From positions 1 through 64,000 of the forward strand of contig JAEINS010000020.1 of NCBI GenBank assembly GCA_016342755.1: a stretch of 64,000 nt of DNA. Reading direction: 5' to 3'. Below, piece by piece: positions 26,028 through 35,734 of the stretch. The number at the start of each line of letters is the position of its first letter. Position 1 is the stretch's first letter. The notes beneath the pieces are model-generated. The model searched no databases and had not been told where the DNA came from. It was given only the letters and a program-made list of their open reading frames with translations. The stretch is from Melioribacteraceae bacterium (lineage in GTDB: Bacteria > Bacteroidota > Ignavibacteria > Ignavibacteriales > Melioribacteraceae). A program made the position numbers and the translations under genes.

Positions 26028-27869
26028 ATGGCTAACGAAAAAAAAACAAGTAGAAATCCGTGGGCTTGGGTTCCTTCTCTTTACTACGCTGAGGGAATAC
26101 CGTACATAATAGTTATGACTGTTTCTGTTATTATGTATAAACGTCTTGGGATATCGAACACTGATATAGCACTTTATACAAGCTGGCTTTATCTGCCGTG
26201 GGTTATAAAACCATTGTGGTCGCCAATTGTAGATATATTCAAAACAAAACGATTCTGGATTATTATAATGCAGCTCTTTGTAGGAGCCGGACTTGCCGGT
26301 GTTGCATTAACAATTCCCGTCCCGGGCTTTTTTCAATATACGTTAATGTTTTTCTGGCTGCTCGCGTTTAGTTCCGCCACGCATGATATTGCCGCGGATG
26401 GATTTTATATGCTGGGTTTGTCTGAACATAAACAGGCTTATTTTGTTGGGATCAGATCAACATTTTATCGGCTGGCAATGATAACCGGACAGGGACTTTT
26501 AATTATTCTTGCCGGATATTTTGAAAGTACAACCGGACTTCCTCCTGTTGATTTAGGAGTTTATTCAAATCCGAGTGCCCGGGTTCAGGTTATTAATCCC
26601 GATTCACTTTCTTTTGAAAAAATGGAAGGTGAGTTAAGAATAATAACTAGTGCAGAGGATTTAGAGATAAGCACAAAAAGTATTTCAAGAACTGAAGCTG
26701 ATTCTATCATTGCAATGGCAAAAACATGGAATATAACAAATGGCTTTTACAGTGAAGAAAAAAGAGCGCAAACCATAGAAGCAAAGAAAAATGAAATGAG
26801 CGGATTCGAAAGATTCATTCAAAATACATTTGGTGTGCAGAAAGAAGTTGTTTCATCAACTAATGTTGCTGGTAATGTCGGACTTATTTATTTCCATCTT
26901 TCAAACATTCCGGAAGAGGAAATTGTTGTTAACTTTGGTTCAAGCGGCGGTGATAATAGTATTGCTCTTATTGAAGGAACAAGAATTACTTTCAACAAAT
27001 CGAATTGGAATAAACCTGCGTTTGCTGTTATTCAGTTAGATCCAAAACTTAAATTTGCTTCCATGGCTAAGTTTGAAGCCCGTGCGGGTAATGTTAAATT
27101 ATCATGGGTAATTACATTTTCAATTTTAACAGGACTCTTTTTATGTTTCTTTGTTTATCATAAATTTATGCTGCCATATTCTCCAAGTGATAAACCATCC
27201 ATTTCCAATGGAGAAAAGTCAGTATTTAAAGAATTTATAGATACATTTGTGCTCTTCTTTAAAAAAGATAAAATTGGAATCGCGATTGCGTTTTTACTTG
27301 TTTACAGACTTGGTGAATCACAGTTAGTTAAGTTGGCATCACCATTTTTACTGGATGCAAGAGAGATTGGCGGACTTGGTCTTACAACCGGCGAAGTAGG
27401 ACTTGTATATGGAACAGTCGGAATTATTGCGTTAACATTAGGCGGAATTTTAGGCGGAATTTTAGCTGCCAGACATGGGTTAAAAAAATGGCTGTGGTGG
27501 ATGCTTATTGCCATCAACTTGCCAAATACAGTTTACATTTATTTATCGTATGTAATGCCTGAATCATTTTTTATGATAAACCTGGCTGTTGCAGTTGAGC
27601 AGTTTGGTTATGGATTTGGTTTTACAGCTTATATGCTTTATATGATTTATATTTCGGATGGTGAACATAAAACAGCACACTTTGCAATAACAACTGGTTT
27701 TATGGCTTTAGGAATGATGATTCCGGGAATGATAAGCGGATGGCTTCAGGAATTAATTGGTTATCAGCATTTCTTTATCTGGGTTATTATAGCAACCGTT
27801 CCGGCGTTTATAATTACCAGATTCATTCCGCTTAGTGATACATTTGGTATGAAAGGAAATAAAGAATAA
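26028..27869 (+). CDS. MFS transporter of the AmpG/PAT type with a large periplasmic insertion
   Basis: The 613-residue protein matches the AmpG-like plan: WVPSLYYAEGIPYIIV at residue 14 and LYTSWLYLPWVIKPLWSPIVD at about 49, with about 12 membrane helices overall. AmpG-like permeases import muropeptides or other peptidoglycan fragments with protons. Unusually, about 190 residues (roughly 168-357) are inserted between helix 5 and helix 6, of soluble and partly beta-rich character; this loop probably faces the periplasm. The preceding gene encodes a GlcNAc-kinase-like protein, which supports but does not prove a role in cell-wall recycling. Confidence 0.82.
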   Translation: MANEKKTSRNPWAWVPSLYYAEGIPYIIVMTVSVIMYKRLGISNTDIALYTSWLYLPWVIKPLWSPIVDIFKTKRFWIIIMQLFVGAGLAGVALTIPVPGFFQYTLMFFWLLAFSSATHDIAADGFYMLGLSEHKQAYFVGIRSTFYRLAMITGQGLLIILAGYFESTTGLPPVDLGVYSNPSARVQVINPDSLSFEKMEGELRIITSAEDLEISTKSISRTEADSIIAMAKTWNITNGFYSEEKRAQTIEAKKNEMSGFERFIQNTFGVQKEVVSSTNVAGNVGLIYFHLSNIPEEEIVVNFGSSGGDNSIALIEGTRITFNKSNWNKPAFAVIQLDPKLKFASMAKFEARAGNVKLSWVITFSILTGLFLCFFVYHKFMLPYSPSDKPSISNGEKSVFKEFIDTFVLFFKKDKIGIAIAFLLVYRLGESQLVKLASPFLLDAREIGGLGLTTGEVGLVYGTVGIIALTLGGILGGILAARHGLKKWLWWMLIAINLPNTVYIYLSYVMPESFFMINLAVAVEQFGYGFGFTAYMLYMIYISDGEHKTAHFAITTGFMALGMMIPGMISGWLQELIGYQHFFIWVIIATVPAFIITRFIPLSDTFGMKGNKE

Positions 27870-27872
27870 TAT

Positions 27873-27907
27873 AAAAAGCCCGACTTTTCAAAAAAGTCGG
27901 GCTTTTT
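27873..27907. terminator. Bidirectional rho-independent terminator
   Basis: aaaaagcccgactttt (27873-27888) and aaaagtcgggcttttt (27892-27907) form a perfect 16-base stem with a three-base loop and a following T-run, between the convergent transporter and cdsA genes. Confidence 0.9.
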
Positions 27908-27909
27908 TT

Positions 27910-28734
27910 TTACTTCACAAAATAATAGAAATACAAATAGACAACTGGTGCTGTAAATAAAAGAGAATCGAAACGGTCTAAAACTCCTCCATGACCGGGA
28001 ATAAGGGCAGAGGAATCTTTTATATTTGCGTCTCGTTTAAAAAGGCTTTCAACAAGATCACCCATCTGACCAATAATTCCGATAATCAAACCTAGTATAA
28101 GTGCTTTTGACCAATGAATGAAATCAAGAATTGTATAATTTAGAATCAGCATTGCGATAATTGAAAACACAAAACCGGCAATTGCACCTTCCCAGCTTTT
28201 CTTGGGACTTACCCGCGGGAATAATTTGTTTTTACCAAACTTGATTCCTAAAAAGAACGCGGCAGAATCACAAACCCAGAGTGTAATTAATAGTGATATA
28301 ATAATATATCCGCCATTAATATAGATTGTTGTAAATTCGCTGTACAATTCTCTAAGTGCCAGAATTGATGCCGAGAAAAGCCCAATATAAAAGATCCCCA
28401 GCAATGAGGCGCCGGTATTGGCAATTGCTGAGGATTTGTTTCTAAATAGTTCAATTAGCAAAAGAAGAAAAACAATTATAATCGATAAATTTTGAAACTC
28501 TATAAATCCATAATAATTATTTAGTATAATTGCTCCAACTGAAGCTAATCCAATAAATAAATTGGGATAGAATTTTTTGTTTTGAGTAAATGAGTAAAAC
28601 TCATAAAAAGCCAAAAGACCTATTCCAAGTGTAAAAGTCATAAAGAATTCATTCCCCAATAAACATACCGCTATAATTAAGGGAACAGCTACTAATGCAA
28701 CTAGAATTCTTTTAGCAGTATTGTTTTTAGGCAT
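27910..28734 (-). CDS. cdsA: Phosphatidate cytidylyltransferase
   Basis: The 274-residue membrane enzyme makes CDP-diacylglycerol from phosphatidate and CTP, the branch point of phospholipid synthesis. The C-terminal CDS signature is intact (SLFKRDANIKDSSALIPGHG followed directly by G-V-L-D-R-F-D), preceded by the acidic GQMGDLVE segment. Eight or so membrane helices precede it, and the length is normal. It is the last of three minus-strand genes with intergenic gaps of nine bases or fewer (CPBP protease, DUF2007, cdsA). Confidence 0.93.
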   Translation of the reverse strand: MPKNNTAKRILVALVAVPLIIAVCLLGNEFFMTFTLGIGLLAFYEFYSFTQNKKFYPNLFIGLASVGAIILNNYYGFIEFQNLSIIIVFLLLLIELFRNKSSAIANTGASLLGIFYIGLFSASILALRELYSEFTTIYINGGYIIISLLITLWVCDSAAFFLGIKFGKNKLFPRVSPKKSWEGAIAGFVFSIIAMLILNYTILDFIHWSKALILGLIIGIIGQMGDLVESLFKRDANIKDSSALIPGHGGVLDRFDSLLFTAPVVYLYFYYFVK

Positions 28735-28742
28735 ATTATGTA

Positions 28743-29087
28743 TTAATCCTCTTCTAAATTTTTAGATTGTTCCGAAATATCATTTGTAATTTCTACCGCA
28801 GTTTCCGCATCAGATTTTCTAACTAAAACTTTAATTACTGTTAAGTCTCCATCAGTTGGGAAGTTTCTGTCTTTCTGATCTAAAATAAGCGTTTCAATTT
28901 CCGCTCCTTCAAGATTCGATTTTAACATTTGCGCTTCATAATCGGTTTTACAAGTGCAAAGAATTACCCAGTCGGAAGGATTAACAAGATTCCCTTCGAA
29001 CGCATCAACAGTTATCAGTTCAGTTTTACAATCCGGACATATTTTAATACCATCAACATATTCATACTCACAGCTTGGGCAAATCAT
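28743..29087 (-). CDS. Zinc-ribbon DUF2007 protein (putative signal transducer)
   Basis: The 114-residue protein has an N-terminal zinc ribbon (CPSCEYEY, CPDCKTEL) and a DUF2007 domain: a strand WVILCTCKTDYEAQMLKSNL followed by IETLILDQKD and a strand VIKVLVRKSDAETA. DUF2007 is annotated as a putative signal-transducing fold without a known ligand. It lies between the CPBP protease and cdsA genes with gaps of nine and eight bases, so it is part of that operon. Confidence 0.8.
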   Translation of the reverse strand: MICPSCEYEYVDGIKICPDCKTELITVDAFEGNLVNPSDWVILCTCKTDYEAQMLKSNLEGAEIETLILDQKDRNFPTDGDLTVIKVLVRKSDAETAVEITNDISEQSKNLEED

Positions 29088-29096
29088 TTTGTCCTC

Positions 29097-30071
29097 CTAT
29101 TTGTTTGTGAGTGGATCATTGTACTTCTTCTTAGCGTAGTATATAAACGTGAAAAATATTGACAAAAGCAAGAAAAAGCTTATCACATTTAGCCCAATGG
29201 AATCTGTATTTGCAATCTCAGAACTAAGGATATCCTCAGTTCCAAAAGTTAAATAAGCAACTATAGCAATAAAATTATTGAGGAAGTGTAAAACAACAGC
29301 TATTAGTATTGAATTGCTTGTATAAGTCACAAATCCAAAGTATAATCCAAGAATTGTGAGTCCTATAAAACCATAAGGGTTAAAATGATATAAACCAAAG
29401 AATATTGCCGTTATTAATGCTCCAAGGAATTTACCGGTTTTTAACTCAAAGCTTTTTTGCAGATAACCTCTAAAAAAAACTTCCTCGCAAATTGCCGGAG
29501 TTACAGCTACAACCAGCACAATAAAGGCAGATTCTACAAACGAACTGCTCGAAAGCATCTTTGTATAAGTTTTTTCCACAAGTTCGCCAAATTGATCTAA
29601 TAATTCTTTTAAACTATTTATTATTGGAACAGCATCAGCTAACTGTTTAAATATATAATCCTGAATATAAATAAGATTTTGAAGCAATGGCGTTAAAATA
29701 ATTAATCCGATTGTGAAAAAAAGTATTTCGCCAATTGAAGGGATTTTTAATCTGATAACGCGGGTAACATCCTGATAAACTAATTTAGTGAGTAGTAATG
29801 CCGGGAAAAGTATAAACATAACTTGTCCGCCCATTGTTAACAGCCGCACAAGGTTTACATCAGCATTCTCAACGTCCATTCCGAAAATCATTAATGTTAA
29901 AAGTCCGCCGCCAATCTGGTAAAGTATAAATATTGCTATTAGTCCAAAGAAACCGGCTGTTAACGGCGGTATGGCCGGAGTTAATTCATTTAAAGAACCG
30001 GATTTATTTTCGTTCAGGTCGGGTTCGTTGTTGTCTTGATTGTTATTGTCGAAATTTTCCATAGCCGCCAA
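29097..30071 (-). CDS. CPBP-family intramembrane metalloprotease
   Basis: The 324-residue protein has eight or so membrane helices and the three CPBP/ABI motifs: EEVFFRGYLQKSF (Glu-Glu-x3-Arg) near residue 192, FFGLYHFNPYG (F-x3-H) around 225, and VVLHFLNNF (H-x3-N) near 260. Eukaryotic relatives (Rce1) cleave CAAX proteins; bacterial members have varied or unknown roles. A polar, Asn/Asp-rich N-terminal tail of about 35 residues precedes the first helix. Start may be the ATG at 30071 or 30062. First gene of the operon with DUF2007 and cdsA. Confidence 0.85.
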   Translation of the reverse strand: MAAMENFDNNNQDNNEPDLNENKSGSLNELTPAIPPLTAGFFGLIAIFILYQIGGGLLTLMIFGMDVENADVNLVRLLTMGGQVMFILFPALLLTKLVYQDVTRVIRLKIPSIGEILFFTIGLIILTPLLQNLIYIQDYIFKQLADAVPIINSLKELLDQFGELVEKTYTKMLSSSSFVESAFIVLVVAVTPAICEEVFFRGYLQKSFELKTGKFLGALITAIFFGLYHFNPYGFIGLTILGLYFGFVTYTSNSILIAVVLHFLNNFIAIVAYLTFGTEDILSSEIANTDSIGLNVISFFLLLSIFFTFIYYAKKKYNDPLTNK

Positions 30072-30262
30072 AATAACAAATTTGATCTAATTAAAACAGA
30101 GTGTGATGATTTTAATATTTGCGGACATTATGAGTAATACAAAGCTGTTATTCCGGCTGATATTATTTCCAATTTTTTCCCGTAATAAGTTTATCAACAA
30201 ACTCAGAGTTAAATTTATTTGGGATGATACTTTATTACTATCCCGATGATTATCCATTTTAT

Positions 30263-31051
30263 TTAATCTTTATGAAGTGATAAAGTCGGGTTTTTTAAAC
30301 CTTCATATTTTGTAAGCTCAGCATCAATAGATCCGATAAGAATTTTAGTTTTCACTTTAACCGGCATTCGTAAATCATCATCAGTCATCCAAACAACAAT
30401 TGTTCCTTCACTTTTGAATAATCCGCCTTCTTCAATTACCGGTTCAATCATAATACAATCGAAAGTACCGGCTTCAACACTAACAGTTTCTCTACCATGG
30501 TAAACTACTTTTAGCGGATATGTTTTATTCTGATAAAAATTTTCCAGAATAAATGTATGACCAATTTCCTTATCCTTGTAATCCAGAGTTCTGAAATAAT
30601 AGAATGCTGAAACAATATCGTTTACATATCGGTTAATTTCATACTGACCTTTACTAGTTTTCACTTTTTCCTTTCTCTGATCGAAAAAAGCTGAAAAATC
30701 TTTTTTAAATTTTCCTTCACGAATGTGCTGTTCAAAACGCCATGGGAAAAGTCCGGCAGTATCTAAGTAGGTTATATAACTATCGCGTACTTTATAAAAA
30801 GGATCGAAGCTGGGAACAGAGTTTACTTTAAAGGCAATATAATAAGAGTCACGTCCGGAAATCCTTTTAATTTTAGGAATTTCCATTGTTGCTATTCCGG
30901 CAGTAACAAAACCATACTTTACATCGAAAGTAAGTTTTTCGCCAACGCCAAAGGCTTTATTTTCAAGTTGTCTAAACTCAACTTTTTGCGCATTTAATTT
31001 TAGTACAAATGTAAACGCGATTATTACCATTAAGATTGTCTTTTTCATCAT
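30263..31051 (-). CDS. Exported DUF3108 family protein
   Basis: The 262-residue protein has a signal peptide (MMKKTILMVIIAFTFVLKLN) and then the DUF3108 pattern: AFGVGEKLTFDVKYGFVTAG, FKVNSVPSFDPFYKVRDSY, FYYFRTLDYK and a VVWMTDDDLRMPVKVKTK ending. DUF3108 proteins are periplasmic beta-rich proteins of unknown function, often associated with envelope biogenesis. The start may be either Met of the MM pair. It is separated by about 190-210 bases from both neighbours, so is probably its own transcription unit. Confidence 0.82.
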   Translation of the reverse strand: MMKKTILMVIIAFTFVLKLNAQKVEFRQLENKAFGVGEKLTFDVKYGFVTAGIATMEIPKIKRISGRDSYYIAFKVNSVPSFDPFYKVRDSYITYLDTAGLFPWRFEQHIREGKFKKDFSAFFDQRKEKVKTSKGQYEINRYVNDIVSAFYYFRTLDYKDKEIGHTFILENFYQNKTYPLKVVYHGRETVSVEAGTFDCIMIEPVIEEGGLFKSEGTIVVWMTDDDLRMPVKVKTKILIGSIDAELTKYEGLKNPTLSLHKD

Positions 31052-31262
31052 AACCTCCGCAGAGTTTCCAATAGTTTATCGAACATAATTACTCAATTCC
31101 TATAAAATCTTTTCTTGAACTGAATATTTGGATATTTGTTCCAACTCTTATGCCAGATTTAGATTGGCTTAAAATAGTTGAAATCATAAACTTTGAATTA
31201 TAATTTAATATTTTATGACCATTTTAAGAATCAAATTGTATATTAAATTCTACACAACTTAA

Positions 31263-31880
31263 TTATTTCCCGGAAACAAAGGGATTATCTTTTATAAAAA
31301 AGCGCCAGGGTAATTCTACCGATTTTTTAATCCCGATACGTGTAGTTACTACAATTTTTTGTGATGAAATATTTTGGGCATCGGAAATAAAAATTCTATC
31401 GCTTAAAAGATTTTCGCCATTATTATTTTTAGAAAGATTATATGCCAGGCAAATTTTCCCCGGTCCGTTTGTTAAATTATTGAATTCTTTTTTTGATAAA
31501 TCAGAATGGCCAAACCGATTAGTTCCCATAGCATCAATTCCAGTTAGAGGCTCAATTCCCCTAATTAATACAGCACTTCCCGAATCTTGATAGCCGGTTA
31601 TAACATTTGCGCAAAAGTACATTCCATAAATAAAGTAGATGTACAAATGCCCGCCGCCCATAAACATTACTTCGTTGCGCTTTGTTACACCTTTAAATGA
31701 GTGTGCGGCTTCATCATTAATTTTATTATAGGCTTCAACTTCAACAATTTTACCTGATAAAAATGTGCCGTCTTCGTTCACTTTGCAAAAGGATTTCCCT
31801 AACAATTCTTTTGCGACAGTTAAAACATCTTGCGTATAAAATTCTTTGGTGAGTTTATTTAAGGAAGTCCCAATAGCCAT
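31263..31880 (-). CDS. DNA-3-methyladenine glycosylase (AAG/Mpg type)
   Basis: The 205-residue protein has the AAG/Mpg motifs: TVAKELLGKSF, GKIVEVEAYN with the catalytic Glu, EAAHSFKGVTKRNEVMF, and the tyrosine-rich DNA-binding strand YIYFIYGMYFCANVIT. It removes alkylated purines to start base excision repair. Length is typical for the family. It lies 12 bases after the TPR gene and is the last gene of the sigma-54-regulator/lptE run. Confidence 0.92.
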   Translation of the reverse strand: MAIGTSLNKLTKEFYTQDVLTVAKELLGKSFCKVNEDGTFLSGKIVEVEAYNKINDEAAHSFKGVTKRNEVMFMGGGHLYIYFIYGMYFCANVITGYQDSGSAVLIRGIEPLTGIDAMGTNRFGHSDLSKKEFNNLTNGPGKICLAYNLSKNNNGENLLSDRIFISDAQNISSQKIVVTTRIGIKKSVELPWRFFIKDNPFVSGK

Positions 31881-31892
31881 TTGAACCGGCTG

Positions 31893-32561
31893 TTATTTAA
31901 ATTGCGAATCTAATTTAGCTTCGAGGTCACTTATCTGTCTGGTTAGAATATCGGACTTTTCAGGATTCTGTTCCATTAGTTTCTTATAAACTGATATAGC
32001 TTTATTAAGATTGCCCTGCGCAACATATATTCCGGCAACAGTTTCAGAAACAATTTCTTCTTCATCTTCAAGATCATTGTACGTATCGTCACCAGATATA
32101 TATTCCTCCGATAAACCATTTGAGGAAATCTTAGCACTGTTCAGTTTGCTCGCTAAATCATCAAGGTTGTCTTCAAAAGATAAAGGCTTTTGTTCGTCTG
32201 GTTCAACTTCTATATCATCAATATTATTGGGAATAAATGAGGCGCGTTTACTTTCTGATAATAATGAATGGCGTTCTTTAATTGAATAAAGTTTACCTAC
32301 ATAATATTTGTAAGTACTTTTGGAATCGATTAAATCGCATCCCTTTCTCAAAATTTCTTCTGCTTTATCAAAATCACCAACTGCCGCTAAAGCCTGAGAA
32401 TAAATTATATAAGCGGTAGAATAGTCCGGATAAATCTCCAATCCCTTCTCTAAAATATTTAGAGCCTTATCAATATGCTTTTTCTCTAGCTCTGTTTCCG
32501 CTACTTTAGCAAATAAAGGCGAGTTGGTATTAAATTCATATATAAGTGAAAATTTATCCAT
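31893..32561 (-). CDS. Tetratricopeptide-repeat protein
   Basis: The 222-residue protein has three recognisable TPR-like units: about residues 23-56 (HIDKALNILEKGLEIYPDY), 57-90 (FDKAEEILRKGCDL) and near the C-terminus (NLNKAISVYKKLMEQNPEK), separated by an acidic low-complexity linker of about 70 residues. No signal peptide; probably cytoplasmic. It starts nine bases after the GT2 gene and precedes the glycosylase gene by 12 bases. TPR proteins are scaffolds; its partner is unknown. Confidence 0.82.
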   Translation of the reverse strand: MDKFSLIYEFNTNSPLFAKVAETELEKKHIDKALNILEKGLEIYPDYSTAYIIYSQALAAVGDFDKAEEILRKGCDLIDSKSTYKYYVGKLYSIKERHSLLSESKRASFIPNNIDDIEVEPDEQKPLSFEDNLDDLASKLNSAKISSNGLSEEYISGDDTYNDLEDEEEIVSETVAGIYVAQGNLNKAISVYKKLMEQNPEKSDILTRQISDLEAKLDSQFK

Positions 32562-32570
32562 GAGTTATTA

Positions 32571-34025
32571 CTATTTAATTAAAGAATGTTTTAGTGATAA
32601 CAAAGATACACTTCCAAAACCAAAAGTAAAAATTATATGGAAGGGTAACGACGCAATTTCGTTAAAATAAATTGAAGCCGCAACACCAAGTGAACAATAG
32701 ACGGCAAAAAACATTTCAACTAAAGTTACTTTACTTAGTTTTATTTCGTTTAAGTATTTCTTCTTTTTAATTGAACTTGATTTATTCTGTATCATGAACT
32801 TTGGGGTTCTGATAAAATCGGAACGTTTATTAAAAAGTCCTTCGAAAACAGCAAGTGAGTTATTAACAGCAAGTCCAATGCTGCCGGCCATAAATAAAGG
32901 GAAATATAAGGTTTTTTTAACCCAGTCTTTTGAAATGTCTTTTTGCGAATAAAGGAAATATAAAAAGGAACTAATAAGACCAAGTACAAAAACCGACATA
33001 AAGTTAAATATTGAATGATCGGCGATATTATTTTTTACAAAAACAAGCGGCAGATTAAGCAGAGATACAACCAGTAATATTGGGAACGATAAATTACTTA
33101 GCAACTGGTAAGTAGATTGAAGCTTTATTTTAGCCGGTATATCCGATCTCCAGAGAAGAGGAATAATTTTCCGCGCGGTTTCAATTGTTCCTTTAGTCCA
33201 TCTAAACTGCTGGGCTTTAAGCGAATTCATTTCAGCCGGTAGTTCACCCGGACTGGTTATATTATTAAGGAATTTAAATTTCCATCCTTTTAACTGCGCT
33301 CTATAACTGAGATCAAGATCTTCTGTTAAAGTATCAGAGTGCCAATTCCCGGCATCTTCAATACAGCTTTTTCTCCAAATACCACCGGTGCCATTGAAGT
33401 TTATAAAAAAACCGGATTTATTTTTAACTGTCTGATCAATTACAAAATGACTGTTTAAGGAAAGTGCCTGAAGTTTTGTTAAAACAGAATAATCTTCATT
33501 TATATGATCCCATCGTGTTTGTACCATTCCAATTTTAGAATCATTAAAATAAGGAAGAGTGTCTAACAGAAAATTTTCTGAAGGAATAAAATCGGCATCA
33601 AATATAGCGATAAACTCACCATCAGCCTTTAGTAAACCTTCTTTTAACGCTCCGGCTTTAAAACCATCTCTGTCCTTTCTGATTATCTGACTTATATTAA
33701 ATCCGGCAATTGTTTTACTGGCAACTAAACGTTTAACAATTGAACTTGTTGTGTCAGTAGAATCATCAAGTATCTGAATTTCAAATTTATCAATCGGATA
33801 ATTCAATTTACAAACAGCGTTTATCAATCTTTCCACAACATTTATTTCGTTGTAAATTGGCAGTTGAATTGTTATGAACGGGAATTTGTCTTGTAAAATC
33901 GGGAGATTAATATCAGAATTATATTTACCCCGATAGAATAACATGATTAAACCATGCAATCCCCAAAAGAGAAGTAATAATAGCGCAATTACATAAACGC
34001 ACAATATAATTTCGGAGAAGTACAT
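32571..34025 (-). CDS. Membrane-bound family 2 glycosyltransferase
   Basis: The 484-residue protein has one N-terminal membrane helix, a GT2 domain with LDDSTDTT (Asp pair), IFDADF, the acidic TEDLDLSYRAQLKG and the Q-x2-R-W motif QQFRWTKG, and about five C-terminal membrane helices. This is the plan of cellulose-synthase-like or ceramide-glucosyltransferase-like enzymes that polymerise or transfer sugars at the inner membrane. Acceptor and donor are not predictable. It follows lptE by five bases and precedes the TPR gene by nine, so it is in the same operon. Confidence 0.9.
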   Translation of the reverse strand: MYFSEIILCVYVIALLLLLFWGLHGLIMLFYRGKYNSDINLPILQDKFPFITIQLPIYNEINVVERLINAVCKLNYPIDKFEIQILDDSTDTTSSIVKRLVASKTIAGFNISQIIRKDRDGFKAGALKEGLLKADGEFIAIFDADFIPSENFLLDTLPYFNDSKIGMVQTRWDHINEDYSVLTKLQALSLNSHFVIDQTVKNKSGFFINFNGTGGIWRKSCIEDAGNWHSDTLTEDLDLSYRAQLKGWKFKFLNNITSPGELPAEMNSLKAQQFRWTKGTIETARKIIPLLWRSDIPAKIKLQSTYQLLSNLSFPILLVVSLLNLPLVFVKNNIADHSIFNFMSVFVLGLISSFLYFLYSQKDISKDWVKKTLYFPLFMAGSIGLAVNNSLAVFEGLFNKRSDFIRTPKFMIQNKSSSIKKKKYLNEIKLSKVTLVEMFFAVYCSLGVAASIYFNEIASLPFHIIFTFGFGSVSLLSLKHSLIK

Positions 34026-34030
34026 AATAA

Positions 34031-34561
34031 CTACCAGTTAGAAACTACTCCAAGTAGTATATCTTCACAAATCTTAGTTATAGTGTCATCAATAGCAGTT
34101 TGTCTGGCCGCAAAAGGATCTTCATCAGTTTGGTAATTACTGTAATCAGAAAATTGTTTGTCAAATATTGTTTTGCGTTTAACCATATCTCTGTACATTA
34201 CTTTAACTGTAATAGTAAGTCTTCGCGAGGATATTGATTCGCCGCCGTCCTGATCATTTTGACTAACAATGTCCGGAGCATCTTTAATAGAAGTTACAGT
34301 ACATTCTAAAAGAGCGTCGGCATTTTCTTTTTCGGTAACAAAAAGTGTATTGTCATCAAGGAAGTTCTGAATTAATTCAGAAGTAAATTTGTCTCTAAGT
34401 TCAGGTTCACCAGAACCGCTTTTGTCCTTAAAATCAATTATAGCAATTGAATTAAGATGCGGCGGAACAGAAGCTCCGGTAAATGAATAGCTGCATCCTT
34501 TTAAAAAAATTGCTAAAGGAACCAAAACTAAGTAGATATATTTTTTATAAGCCATATTCAT
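34031..34561 (-). CDS. LptE-type LPS-assembly lipoprotein
   Basis: From the ATG at 34561 the protein is 176 residues with a lipoprotein signal (IFLKGC as lipobox) and the pattern of the Bacteroidetes LptE family: CSYSFTGASVPPHLNSIAI, IDFKDKSGSGEPELRDKFT, then beta strands and helices. LptE plugs the LptD barrel in the outer membrane for lipopolysaccharide insertion. The start overlaps the end of the sigma-54 regulator gene by 17 bases. An earlier in-frame start at 34588 would lie further inside that gene and put residues before the signal. An ATG at 34555 is also possible. Confidence 0.85.
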   Translation of the reverse strand: MNMAYKKYIYLVLVPLAIFLKGCSYSFTGASVPPHLNSIAIIDFKDKSGSGEPELRDKFTSELIQNFLDDNTLFVTEKENADALLECTVTSIKDAPDIVSQNDQDGGESISSRRLTITVKVMYRDMVKRKTIFDKQFSDYSNYQTDEDPFAARQTAIDDTITKICEDILLGVVSNW

Positions 34562-35651
34562 TAATCTTTCTATATAAAGTCCGCTCACTTATATTTAATA
34601 ACCTGGCGGCTTTACGCTTATTTTGCTTTGTATAATTGAGCGCATTAATTATAGCTCTCCGCTCCATATCATCCATCGGAATTACATCTTCAACTTCCAT
34701 TGAGCCATTATTGTAAGTTTGCATCTCATTTTGGTTTTTGAAAGCCAATTGTTTTAAATCCAATAAATCTTTTTTAATCTCTATTAAAGCCCGGTATATC
34801 ATCTCCCGGTCTAATGCTTCGGGCGATTTATTTAAGTGTATCGGCAGGTTTCTATTTTCATCTAATCCTACTGAACTTGATAACAAAGGTATAATTGAAT
34901 CATGTTCTATTATACCGGTTCTGCTTAATGCCGATGCTGTCTCAATAACATTTTTTAACTCACGTATGTTCCCGGGCCATTTATACTGGTACATTAAAGC
35001 GTATGCGTTTTGTGTTATTCTGGGAATATCGATGTTATTCTTTTTTGCATAAAGCTCTAAAAAATAATCCGCCAAAATCCCAATGTCTTCAACACGGTCT
35101 CTTAAAGGAGGAATATTTAAAGTAACTGCTTTTAATCTGAAATAAAGATCATTTCTAAATCGTTTAACATCAACTTCTTTTTGAAGATCTTTATTAGCTG
35201 CGGCTAAAATTCTAACATCAACCTTGGTTACAGTCTCACTGCCAATTTTCATAAACTCTTTTGTTTCTAAAACCCGAAGCAGTTTAACCTGAGTTGTTAA
35301 AGGCATTTCCGCTATTTCATCCAAAAAAAGTGTTCCGCCGTCAGCTATTTCAAAATAACCTTTTCTATCATCCATAGCACCTGTGAAAGAACCTTTTTTG
35401 TGTCCAAACAATTCGCTCTCTAAAATTCCTTCTGGAATGGCACCACAGTTTACGCTAACAAGTTTTTTATTGCCTCTGTCGCTATATTCGTGAAGGGCTC
35501 TTGTAAATACTTCTTTGCCAACACCGCTTTCACCAAATAATAGAACAGAAATATCTGATTTAGCAACCTGCATAGTAATATCAACTAAATCATTAATTTC
35601 TTTTGATTTACTAATTATACCGTATTGATTCTTAAATTCTGAGATTGTCAT
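34545..35651 (-). CDS. Sigma-54-interacting transcriptional activator (AAA+ plus Fis-type HTH, no receiver)
   Basis: From the ATG at 35651 the protein is 368 residues. The AAA+ domain carries Walker A GESGVGKEVFTRALHEY, the sigma-54 contact loop ELFGHKKGSFTGA (GSFTGA instead of the commoner GAFTGA) and Walker B GGTLFLDEIAEM. A Fis-type helix-turn-helix ends the protein (NKRKAARLLNISERTLYRKI). There is no receiver or sensory domain at the N-terminus, as in the form I recall linked to lptE in Bacteroidetes. The target promoters are unknown. lptE overlaps its 3' end. An upstream ATG at 35693 would add 14 hydrophobic residues and is rejected. Confidence 0.9.
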   Translation of the reverse strand: MTISEFKNQYGIISKSKEINDLVDITMQVAKSDISVLLFGESGVGKEVFTRALHEYSDRGNKKLVSVNCGAIPEGILESELFGHKKGSFTGAMDDRKGYFEIADGGTLFLDEIAEMPLTTQVKLLRVLETKEFMKIGSETVTKVDVRILAAANKDLQKEVDVKRFRNDLYFRLKAVTLNIPPLRDRVEDIGILADYFLELYAKKNNIDIPRITQNAYALMYQYKWPGNIRELKNVIETASALSRTGIIEHDSIIPLLSSSVGLDENRNLPIHLNKSPEALDREMIYRALIEIKKDLLDLKQLAFKNQNEMQTYNNGSMEVEDVIPMDDMERRAIINALNYTKQNKRKAARLLNISERTLYRKINEYGL

Positions 35652-35734
35652 AAATATTAAACTAAATTGAAATTGAACTTTAAAATATAACAAATAAGAA
35701 ATAAAAATTTGTGATTAAAACTTTACACTACTGA

